A stretch of DNA of 64,000 nucleotides from Malurus cyaneus samueli (lineage: Eukaryota; Chordata; Aves; Passeriformes; Maluridae), in NCBI GenBank assembly GCA_009741485.1, contig CM019214.1, positions 57,907,117-57,971,116 on the forward strand, written 5' to 3'. The notes under the pieces were generated by a model. The model was not told the origin of the DNA. It was given only the letters and a program-made list of their open reading frames with translations, and made no database searches. A program made the position numbers and the translations under genes. Below are positions 50,399-61,275 of this stretch, in pieces; the stretch's first letter is position 1, and the number at the start of each line of letters is the position of its first letter.

Positions 50399-51904
50399 TC
50401 ACCTAGATAACATTCACACCAAACAGGAAGGAACACTGAAGCAGTTTATCAGATTACAATTTAGAATTTCTAATTTCTTGCTTTAGACCTAATCGGGGAA
50501 AAAAAGCCCTAATTTAATCCTGAAATTTTTAATAGTTGGGACAGTAAAAACGTAGTTAATTTGCAATCAAAACTTCTAATAAGAAGTTCAATATCACCAA
50601 GGTCACAGTTATCTGAGGAAGTTAAAAGAGCTGCCACTTGCTGATATGAGCATGGATTATACCTGAGATATCTGTGTTGAAGAACTAATCAATAGCAAGT
50701 CAGTTTTATCTTTCCTATGTTCAAGAAATTTTGTTGACATGTGTGCTTGAATAGCACAAAAATTTACACAAGGCATCAAGCAACCTCCCAGGACTGCAAC
50801 AAATGTTCCAGGGAGCTACCAGCACACGTGTGACACACCAGCCACGATGATGAATGGAAGGGTGGAAGAAAAGGAACACCACAATTAAAAAAAAATGTAG
50901 AGGTTAGTTGAAACAGTAATTCTTTAAAGAAACAAACTGATTTTTCCAGAAGGAAAAGCTAAACCAGGCCAAATTAACAAAATAAAATTAAAACATTGTG
51001 CTCCATAATCTGATAAACAAAAAAAAAATATTTTTTTGTTAAAAAAAAAATACCTCAAAAGGAAATATTAATTTCTTTGCCAATTCAGAAAAATACCACG
51101 TTGAGAGATATCTTGAACATTGTAACTACAAGATGTTAAATAATTAAAATGCAGATATTCTGCACAGATTTTCTTTACCTTTGTAAAAAGAAGTTTGCTT
51201 AAAGGCTTGAAGAATGAGGAAACTAGTTTCTCTGGATTTATATTTTAAACTATATTGTTGAAATTCTATGATTTTTGCTATGGAGGTGAGACTAGTCAAT
51301 AATGGCTTCCTACCATGGGATTTGAATTTGATGATAAAACAAAGGTAGATGTACTAGGTAAAAAATGCAATCAATTAATAAACAATAGAGATATTTCCTT
51401 TACCAGAATATTCTAACTAATGTAATATAGGGATCTGTAAACATTTGGCTTCCAGCATATTAAATTATACAGTCCAGTCTTAGAACTACTACGAAGAATT
51501 TTTATGAAATGCTGGCAGGATTTAGATCTTGTTCAGACTTTCAAGCACTGAAGATCAAGTCTGGGCTTCCTAAAAATCATTTCCTTTCAGAAATGGAAGA
51601 GTAGCAGCAGTTAGCAGAGCTCCTCAGGACCGGTGTTTATAAAACTTCCATCTAAGGTTACTGTAAGCGTAACTCAGCCATGTGAGTTTGCTTTAGCCTG
51701 AGAACCAGGTGAAATGCTGATGGCACCACCCTGTTTAGGACACCTATGGACATCACCTCAGCTTAACTGCTTCACAAAAAGAACTTCTTAGATCCATATA
51801 AACCTTACTTTGCATTTTCTGGTCATAATCTTAGGTCTTTTTTCTTGCAATGATTCCCTACATGGAAGACATGAAATCACTGAGAAGTGATGGTCAAAGT
51901 TTTG
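50399..51904. other. AT-rich non-coding stretch
   Basis: No gene recognised. It holds an A/T palindrome at 51016-51040 and a less AT-rich patch at 51590-51780 without identifiable content. Confidence 0.5.
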
Positions 51905-52213
51905 GCTGCATCCAAAGAAAAGCTATGAAGCTGGTGAAGGATTTAGAGCACATGTTCTATGAGGAATAGCTGAGGGACATGAGGTTGTTTAGCTTGCAGA
52001 AAAGGAAGATATTTGTGGTCCTTTCTCTAAAGCAACAAGTGATAAGACAAAAGGAAATGCCCTCAAGTTGTGCGAAGCGAGTTTTGGATGGGATATGAGA
52101 AAAAAAATTCTTCCCTGAAAGGGTTATCAAGAACTGAACAGGCTGCCCAGGGAAGAGATTGAGTTACTATCTATAAGGAGCTAAAGTGCAGATTATGCAG
52201 CACTGTCCTAAGG
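51905..52213 (+). mobile_element. CR1 LINE 3' region, sense, about 310 bp
   Basis: Sense-strand landmarks of the CR1 end region follow in order: GCTGCATCCAAAGAAAAGC, AAGCTGGTGAAGGATTTAGA, CTATGAGGAATAGCTGAGGG, GAGGTTGTTTAGCTTGCAGA, ACAAGTGATAAGACAAAAGG, CCCTGAAAGGGTTATCAAG and ACAGGCTGCCCAGGGAAGAG. The terminal 80 bp with the TTCTATGATT tail are missing; the copy ends at the (CA)n repeat. Stop codons and indels break the frame. Confidence 0.8.
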
Positions 52214-52231
52214 CACACACACACACACACA
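52214..52231. repeat. (CA)9 microsatellite
   Basis: Nine perfect CA units immediately after the CR1 piece. Confidence 0.95.
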
Positions 52232-55200
52232 AAAGTAGTTAATGTTCTGAGACTTATAATTAAAATATCAACATATTAAAGCATTATGAATATTAGTTTC
52301 CTGGGTACTGCCTCTAAAATAGGACAGAATTTTACATGACTGATGCAGCAATATCAAAGCTTAATAATTCTTAGATACTGCTGACAGTCAAATATTAAAA
52401 AATAAAATTTTCTAAGAAGATGGTTATCTCCTCCTATTTGCATTCTGATTAGAAATCTAATGTCTTCATTAGGAACAGATATCCTGTTCTCTAACATTAG
52501 GAAATTCCAATATTAAGAATACATATTTTGGAGTTAATCTAGCAGTGAATAAACAATAGCAGTGAAAACAAATCTTGTATACACAATTACTGGTGGAACA
52601 TGATTGGTCTTTTGTTTGTTTTTTCTTTTTAGAAACAATTTTTACAGAAACAGGCAAAAGGAGACCCACAGCTCTGAATTTGTTTTGACTTTTTCCGCTG
52701 GGTTCCTTTTCAGTCAAATATTCATGTGAATATACTCTGAAGAGTTTAAAACAATTCACCTCAATTAGCATGTTTTTATCCTGCTATTTGATTATTCCCA
52801 CATTAAAAATTTAAACAAGCTAACATAGAAAACCCTTTCATGGTAAACAAGCACCATCACTGCTGGCAAGCTGAGGCGCTCGAAGCATCCCCCTTGAAGC
52901 TGTGTATGCCTTGAAGGTGTCCATCTGGTTGCTCAGTCTCTTCTTATGGAAAGAATTCATGTCTTCTCCCAAGGGGAGCCCTGTTTAGCTGTTAACAGCT
53001 TTAGAATAATTTCCCCATTAAGTGAGAGGGTAACCTGGTCAGGATTCCTTGCAAGGCAATAACTGTTCAGTTAAATGAAGGAAGATATTTAGTAAATATC
53101 TTGGTAAATTGGGGATTGGATAACTGAGGTGTTTGGGAGCAGGAGACTGAATATTTCATTGCAAGGCCAGAAAATGCAAAATAGTTTTGATAAAGGACTC
53201 ATTAGCCTCTAATAAGGTCTCAGTGACATTGCTACATAGTATTTTCAGAGTCAAATTTCCAACATGATGTAAAATGGAGGAGTTATCAGTTCAGAAGTTT
53301 GTTATATGATGATAGATTAAGTATTAATTATGCCATACTACTATTAGTAAGATGCCAAGTGGATATCAAATACAAATGGGATTCCAGAGTATGGAGGGGA
53401 AAAGGAAACAAAAATGAAAAACTATTCATTCCAAGGAAAAGAATAGATGGGGATCTATTAGAGTTACTTTAAGTTCTTTTCTCTAATTGTAGTTCTCAAA
53501 GCAGTCCCAACAGGAATGATATTTCTTGAACAAGCTCATTTCTAGACATTTTGGTACATTTACCACAAAAAACCTAGGATGGAAGGAATATGAATATAGA
53601 ACTACCACAATTTCTAAAATGTCCCTTCATACCAGCTACATGAAGGAAGCTTGTTGGCTATTGCTCATTCTCTACCTGTGCTACTTCTATTATTTAAAAA
53701 GTGAGCTTCCATCTGCAGAGCCGTCCATCTGGTGCAGCATAGAAGCATTAAATTCAGAATGAAACATTAAAACACAAGAGGAAGGCAAGCACTGAACCCC
53801 TAGGCAAAACAGGAGCAGTGCAGTCCTTATGGACATGTAGGGTACAACACTTGTTTGCCCTCAAAATAAGCCAAAACAAACCTTTATTCCAAAGGCTAAT
53901 GCATGACTTCAGGGAGAAGACAGACAAGACATGGAAAAATCTCCTGTTGCTGTTAAACACAGGCACTGAACCCTCTGCATTTCTGTTTCCCAGGGATTAA
54001 ATTCAGAAGTAAAAAAAAGATTCCTGAAGATCTCTCTTTAAAATTTCTTCACTGTCTTAGACCTGAAATAGGAATTTCTTCTCTTGCTTAGACCTGAAAT
54101 AGTACATTTTTATCCTCTTTATAGGTGTGCAAAAATAGAATGTCTTTGTCAATTTCTGCAGCATTCTAGATAAATACACACACTGTGCTTTACTGAGTTA
54201 TAATTAAATAATAAAATCTTTTTTTTTAAAAAAAAAGCATACTAACTGCTCATAGGCATGTTAAGATTTATTACTGTACTTGCAGTTAGCAATATAAAAT
54301 AGAAATCATCTGTCCACGTCTCTAAGCTGATATTATGGGGCTCACAGCACTCTGATGTTTCTCTTTGTAATACATTTACTGCAAATTTGTGTTACTTTTA
54401 AAAATCCTTAACAGGAGTATATACTGTATATATACAGCACTATATACCTTAATAGGATTATATACTGTACTATATATCAAAACAAGAAAACAAACAAAGC
54501 CTGCAAAAATATGAAATAAAAAATAACTAAAGAATCTACACAAAATGTCTTTTTTTTTTCTCAGTTATTGTTGCCTGTGGATTACGTAGTGGAACACAGA
54601 CAAGAGTTATTTTGAAAAGCAGAAAAGATGCAATATGACAGTAATCTGAAATAAAAAAAAATAGCAACTTAATTTGATACAATGGGACATAATGCTTTGG
54701 GGGAAAATCATACAGATATTTTATAAAGACAGGAAGCTTAGTACAGATGGCACTTAGAAACTACTGAAATTCATTGGGAAATTATTTATTCCCCAAATCT
54801 TGATAGCCATATCTTGCTTCCTATTGACCATGAGTAGCATGTAGGATTAATAAAAGTTCTAGCTCATAAGTTTCCTCCCAAAAATCCACCCCTCATGCTC
54901 ATATGTCAGCTCAGTCCTTTCTTCAGTACTTGATCCTTTTCTAGTCCTGTTCCCTCACATTAATAAAGAGATGTCCAATGTATTATGCGGTGACAAAGTG
55001 ACAGAAAACACAATAAGCTTGATTCTTTTCTACCTCTTGTCATAGATAATTACCGCAGTAGAACAGAGACTTTAATGTCCATTTCTCTACATTTTGGCTT
55101 ATAAAGCATGTTAGAGGTATCTAACAATATCTGCAGCACCTTAAGATACACATACATCCTGTTAGCGCTAGACAGAAGATAAATTGGGACTCTTGTGTGG

Positions 55201-55279
55201 ACTATTTTGATGTCTATAACTCCTAAAGGATCTAAGTCATATGAGGACTTCTACAGCACACTAGGAACCTAATAACAAT
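52232..55279. other. AT-rich non-coding stretch
   Basis: No gene or named repeat. It contains a 31-bp-period duplication at 54042-54102, a TATA-rich semi-palindrome at 54416-54476 and several A or T runs. Confidence 0.5.
54042..54102. repeat. Imperfect tandem duplication, 31-bp period
   Basis: CTTAGACCTGAAATAG occurs exactly at 54056-54071 and 54087-54102, and the bases before each copy (AATTTCTTC) also match. Confidence 0.85.
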
Positions 55280-55324
55280 GGGGTTTTGGTTTTTTTTTGG
55301 TTTTTTTTGGTTTTTTTTTTTTTT
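55280..55324. repeat. G/T-rich tract
   Basis: GGGGTTTTGG followed by T-runs split by GG and a final T-run. Reverse-complement class of the A/C tracts. Four G-runs separated by T loops. Confidence 0.9.
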
Positions 55325-58300
55325 AATTTAGCCTAAGTGACCTTTCAATATCTAAAGCAAATCTGAGGTTAAATAGGGGAAAAAATTCTTCTACCCAAAG
55401 TTCTGGATAAGCAGTCGAACCATCAAATCCTCTTCCAAGCTCCAAATACTTGTGGAACTCTTTTTTAAATGAACTTCTGTACTGCAGCGTGATTTTTTTG
55501 AAAAAGAATAACTAACATTGTGCTTTGATCAACAGATACATTACAAAACCCAGTCTACTCGCTCTAGGCCTCAGGAAATCAACTTTCTCACCTCTGAGAA
55601 GTAGTTCTCTTTCATATCTTTCCTAAGGAAGTTTTGTTTTATCCTAATTTTGTACTGTCGCAAAAGTACAAAAGGAAAAACAATTTATGAGCGGCAATTA
55701 CTTAGATTGCAACAGCTATGTTTTCTATTACCCTCTGGATTGTCTTTTTCTTATAAGTTATATACTAGTCAGATAAGCAATAGAATTAAATGAATAAATC
55801 TTTTGTTGATCTTCAGAAAAAAAATATAATGATTGTATCATTATGAAAATGGTGCTTCCTTTCAAAATGTCACACATAATTGTGCATAGCCAGGCTCAAA
55901 TGAACCAGTAAATGGATTGGCGTTAATAATTATATTGGATATGCATGCAGTTTCAAGTATTAACTAATAAAAATGATTGATAGTTTTTAGATAATTACCT
56001 TTAAGAATATGAAAGAACTTTTAACAAAATGTGACTTGTAGCTTTTTAGAGAAGTTAATTAAATACTTGTTAAACATAATAATTTATTATATCATTTATT
56101 ATATTTTTTTATGAATAAAATAAAATAAAATAAAAAGTATAATCTGCATTTTTTAATAGGGATAAAGTTTCACGGGCCTGTAAACATAAATCTCAAGTCC
56201 TTATGATTGTTCTTGTCTTACATTCCTATTACCAATCTGATTCCTAAAATTCTTTTCTGTTTCACTCTCATTAAGCTACCATGGCAGCTTTGCCTTTACC
56301 TCTTATCAAAGGCTTGCTAGTTAAGATCTAAAATAAAATAAAACAAAGTAAGGAAAAAACAATAATAAAAATACACTACAATTAGAAAGTTGTTTCAAGA
56401 CTCTTGATCCTGAAGATTTATCTGAGATTTTCAAAAGCTGATGATGCTTTTCATCTTGCAATAAACAAAATAACTGGTTTTGACTTGATTTGTTATGAGT
56501 TATTAAGTGGTCATCTTAGTAATGTCAGTTACTGAAGCAATTATTACATCAGGTTAGGTCTGATTTTTCAGGGACTGTGGCATATTCCTAATAGCAATGC
56601 CTAAACAAAGGTGGGGAGAGAATGGACTTTGTGGTTAAAAATCCACAATTCAGCTGAATATACAAAGATACTCAGAATACTTTTTGAAACCATAATCATC
56701 ACTGATATATATCCAAAAAAAAAGAGAGGGCAAGAGAGCCTTTTCCACAAGAAAATAGAAAGATAAGTGTTCCTTATTAGCTTTAGTTTATTAAGGGTTT
56801 AAAATACCATTACAGTGGCAAATAGGAGGCAATGCTTGGGCGTTTTCTCCATCAGAGTCTGATACTGGTTATCACAAATGAAACCACTCTGAATTTCAGT
56901 TCAACGATATGATTTACCAAAAATGTGGTGCATTCCTGATGTACTGTAACTCCCTAACACTCAGTGTATCTAAAACTGTACCTGGAGAAGCAGGATGTGG
57001 TCCAGAAATCAATTATCGCCACCTATCCCTGTATTTGCAATGCTGCAAACATGAAAATTAGCAAAGAAACACCCCGATCAAGCAGCAGAATGAGGTATTC
57101 AGAAGTTATGAAGTGCTGGAATCTTCATTCATCTGTCTTCACACTGTACTTTATGGTGCAGTTCATAATTATGTGATGAGATAATATTTTTACACAAGTT
57201 CATTTATCATTTCAAATAGAGAATGGAATATGTTCTCCAAATGAAAAATTGAGCAAGAAACTTTCACTAAGCTGTCTTTTGTTCCTTAGTTTTGGTACTA
57301 TATACTGACACAAATGATGGGAGACCAAGCCTTGGTTTCCACTTTTCTTAAAGGAGCATTTGAGTACCTGATACTCACTTCTAAGATCACAGTCAGAACC
57401 AGCAAGATATGGAATATATGGGAAGGTTGAAAGAAGCTCCCAGTGTGTCTTCTTGACACAGTTCAATTCTGATAAGCAAAGTCAGGAGAAAAGGGCCAAG
57501 AATTTATGTGAACATGTTAGCTACTTGCATAAAGACTGGTTCTCTCATTTTGTGTTTCAAAGACCACTGGGTGTTTTTAAATGAGGAACCAGAACCCCAA
57601 GCATTGAGCTGAACATAACATTACTTTAAATATCCTATAGGACAAAAGGTAGGGCATACAACATGGAATATTTAAATAATTTAAGACATTTATATTTGAG
57701 GAATGTTGGGATATTTTCTTTTATTTTATTGTTCGCATTCTTTAAATATTTTGTAACTCAAAAAGAAATAGGAAAATATAAATATTTTCAGTTCTCAAGA
57801 TGATAGATATGGTACTTAGAACATACTTGGTCAGATGGTTCGTAAGATACTGGGTACTGAGGCACTTAGGTTTCAGTCTGCTTCAGTGAAGATTCAGATT
57901 TTGTATAGAAAAAAATGAACAATCAAGCAACCAAATCTCTCCAGAAAAATATCATTGATAGAATCTAGGCGACAAAGCAGTCTCTGCTGGAGATATCTGG
58001 CAGTGGAGCCACCATCCAGAGGCAGTAAAACAGCCCATGTATCTGACTATCTTCAGCAAATTATTTTTTTTCCCCTTCTTCGGGCATAGCAGGGCACAGG
58101 GGGAATAAGGGAACAGAACAGGGCAGATATTGACTAGAGATTTTTGTCTACATGCTTTTAAAAAATAAATATTTTCTCTCAAGCGAAATTCTCATTCTTT
58201 AAATTAATAAACCATACATTTCCAATAAATCTCTGAGTTATAGGTCACACATGTATCAGTACAATAGTTATACTGTTTTGGAAATAATGATCATGCAATG

Positions 58301-58974
58301 ACATTAAATAAAACCAAAGAAAAAAACTAACAGACACACAAAAGAGCAAGAGCCATATGTACATATATATTTATAAAGTTGAAATATTTTAATTGCATTT
58401 TTCCTCAGAGTTAGCACTGAAAGAGCATCCTCATGCATTTTTGAGTGTTTGACAATAATAGTGCTCTTATTAGTAACTGTTCACACACATCACTGTTCAG
58501 AATACAGCAACCTTGCTGGCCAATAGCAATGTTCAAATGCAGACAACAGTTTTCCTCAACTTACCAAATGGGGAAAAAAAGGAATTAGTCAAAGAAGGTT
58601 TTCATTTCTCACCCCAACAGACAAAATTTCATCTTTGTCCCAAGAAACAATTAGACAAACAGAACTTGCAATATTTTTGGATGACCATCAGATTTAGATT
58701 ATTCCGGAAGAGATAGGTAAAGAAGAAAGTCCAGATATTTAGGAGATACATTACTTCTTCAGTATTCTGTCTGTTCTACACTGTAGGTAACAGTCAAATA
58801 CCTAAAGTGGCTTAGAAGCTTTTCAAAGGCCCCATTGTCAACCACCGGATATTTTTCTTTCTTAGGGAAAGACTTAGCTTTTAAGTTAATGCTGTAATTT
58901 ACACTTTGTCAAGCACATGACTAATATTGCCACTTTTATTATCAGCTATATGTCTATTTTATAATAACTGATTG
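55325..58974. other. AT-rich non-coding stretch
   Basis: No gene or transposon recognised. 55890-56100 is very AT-rich with several TAAT-type words and a palindromic ATGCAT; 56114-56136 is an (AAAAT)n repeat. Small frames at 56964-57466 and 57952-58182 have no domains. Confidence 0.5.
56114..56136. repeat. (AAAAT)n short tandem repeat
   Basis: About four units of TAAAA in a row. Confidence 0.9.
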
Positions 58975-59420
58975 CAGGTATATGTTGGGCAATATTTGTA
59001 TTTTAACAGAGTATTTATATTTCATCAACCAACAAGAAACATTTGCCATTGAGGTTTAAATGTGCAAACTCAGCAGACTCCAAGCACTTACAGAAGTCTG
59101 AACATTAGACCTGTTCTCTCTTATTTAATTGTACAACTTGTATACTCATGAGAGAGGGAAACATTTATATAGCACTTGAAATAGTCAGACTTTTAATTAT
59201 TATACATATGCATAATCTAAGTTGATCTGATCAGCTGGTTTTGTATAAATTTTCAAAGGTCAGTGAGAACTGCAACCATTTGATAATATTAATTTTATTG
59301 ACCATTTATCTACACAATTTACATTGCTGGGTTTTGCTATTTATAGTACAAGATCACTGAGCCTTTGTTTTGTTATATGCTGGACAAAACATAAACAAGA
59401 ATAGTCAAATCTTTATTTTA
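58975..59420. promoter_or_regulatory. Repeat-free AT-rich block with clustered motifs; candidate conserved element
   Basis: No transposon recognised. Motifs seen: TTTTAATTATTATAC and palindromic ATATGCAT (about 59191-59213), CAGCTG (59232-59237), TTTGCCATTGAGG (59042-59054) and SOX-type CCTTTGTT (59362-59369). The make-up resembles AT-rich developmental conserved elements of vertebrates, but no alignment backs this. Confidence 0.2.
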
Positions 59421-60596
59421 TGATAGCTTATAACCCAAGCAAGAACAATAGTCTTTAGCAGAAATAGCTGTGGAGATTCTGTGAAGAGGTTAAAGCATAT
59501 GAACTGAAGGGAAATTTGTTGCTCTTGCAACAAAGAACTATGACAAGAAAACAGATTTATCATTTTGAAGTAAGATCAAGGCCAGCTCCGTGGAGAATTT
59601 TTTGGGGTAAGCAATGCATTATGAAAGGGATTTGCATTGTGCAAGGGCATAAAATATCTCTACAAATGTTGAGTGCAGATCTCCATATAAGTTTAAAATA
59701 AGATTAAAAACATACTTTAGAACTTTAAGGCTTGAATCCACAAAAGTGTCTCACATTAGTATTCACTAGCCTTTAGAAATGAGCCATTATGTAATCCTCT
59801 AATCACTTTACCTGAAGATGTCATTCATCAGTATTGACACATCACCCTATTTAAAATACTCACCAATACTCAGTTTTTCCTTTTTTTTTATTTTCTCACA
59901 TACCTCGATAAAGCATAAGAATAAAATGTTAACATGAGTCTTGAAAGTTCAATTTCCACCTTGTATAATGTATTTGGCTCAGAAATGACATATACTTGGC
60001 ACTATTCTACTTCATCAGTGTTAATCATATTTTCTTTCAGCTTATCTTCAAAGATTTCATCTGTCTCATACATTCGGTACTTCTGGTTTCAAAGTAATTT
60101 TTTATTTCCTTATCTTTTTTTTTTTTAAGTTCTTCATTGTTGGTTATTTAATTTTTTTAACATTGTTAAACAGGATTTTATAAGGTATCTCCCAAAAGAT
60201 ATCTAATCTATAGAATATAGAGTTCACCTTCAAAACTTATTAGATCACCCTGTACTTTTGGATACAGAACATAAAAATGTAAGAGTAAAATGGCTAAATT
60301 GTATTTTAATCATGATTTCTGCTACGAAGTCAAGGAAGTCCATCATTATTACCAGAAATACAGGTAGCAAAGCAGTGAGGGAATGACAAAGGTAATTTCT
60401 AGAGGATGCATATTTTGAAGTACTGTACAACATCCAGTAGGGTGCACAACAATTTAGATCTTGCCCAGGATTCTGTGGAACATAAATGCCTTTAATTTTA
60501 TGATGTGATGTATGATAGTCAGTCATAAAGTACACAGAAATTCTTAAATGTCAATGTATACAGCACTTTGTAAACAAGAAACGTAGCCAGGAAGTC

Positions 60597-60599
<3 letters not shown>
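59421..60599. other. AT-rich non-coding stretch
   Basis: No gene or named repeat. Confidence 0.5.

Positions 60600-60627
<28 letters not shown>
60600..60627. repeat. Poly(T), 28 bases, with nearby A-run
   Basis: T28, then CTCCG, then A9. It may mark an old retrotransposed tail, but no body is recognised. Confidence 0.9.
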
Positions 60628-61157
60628 CTCCGAAAAAAAAACCCAGGTTTTAAAACTGAAAAGGGAGAGCTGCCATCTTCTGTCTGAATTGGAACCTCTA
60701 TGAGGAAGGAATATTTGTTTGTAAGCATGACTCCATCGAATTCCAGATTTAAAGATGCCCAGTCCGTACAAAAGTTGAATAAATTCTATATAGGGATCGA
60801 AGGATATTGTCTTCACCTTAAAAAATAACAGCAAATCACATGTAACCAGAAGATGCACACATAATCAAACTATATTTCACCAAAATATTCCAAACAATGC
60901 TTTGTCAGGAATGCATCAGAAACAGATTTTTCTCCCTTTTTCCTGTTTGAAATATGCTTTTATGCTTGTCACAGTTGCCCCAAAATGCCCTACTTTTCAG
61001 GAAAATACAGTCAATTTGGGAGCAATGCACATAATTTATATTGATTATAGGGTTAAAAGAATATAGATTTAAGTAAAGACTTAAGTTCACCCAGACAAGG
61101 AGAAAGCTATGCTTGCACAAGTGCCTTGATGTAAACCAAAGGAGGATTGTTATTTCA
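60628..61157. other. Non-coding stretch
   Basis: Nothing recognised. Minus-strand frames at 60544-60858 and 60905-61231 partly read through the poly(T) or the CR1 tail. Confidence 0.5.
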
Positions 61158-61275
61158 GTCATAGAATCACAGAGTGGTTCAGGGTAGTTAAAGATCATCG
61201 AGTTCCAAATGCCCTGCCATGTGCAGGGCACCTTCCATTAGTCCAGGTTGTTCAGAGCCCCATCCAACCTAGTCT
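61158..61275 (-). mobile_element. CR1 LINE 3' end, antisense, about 120 bp
   Basis: The plus strand starts with the reversed CR1 terminus CAGTCATAGAATCACAGAG, followed by TTAAAGATCATCGAGTTCC, GCCCTGCCATGTGCAGGGCA and TTGTTCAGAGCCCCATCCAA, all in antisense CR1 order. The hairpin GCCCTGCC...GGCAGGG-like part is still recognisable. The copy ends near 61275 by 5' truncation. Confidence 0.85.

Noticed and set aside
54416..54476. Possible regulatory TATA cluster
   Set aside because: TATATACTGTATATATACAG is a semi-palindromic AT microsatellite-like stretch in AT-rich DNA, with no accompanying promoter features.
55280..55324. Interstitial telomere-like sequence (GGGGTTTT words)
   Set aside because: The vertebrate telomere repeat TTAGGG is absent and the units are irregular. 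Treated as a low-complexity G/T tract.
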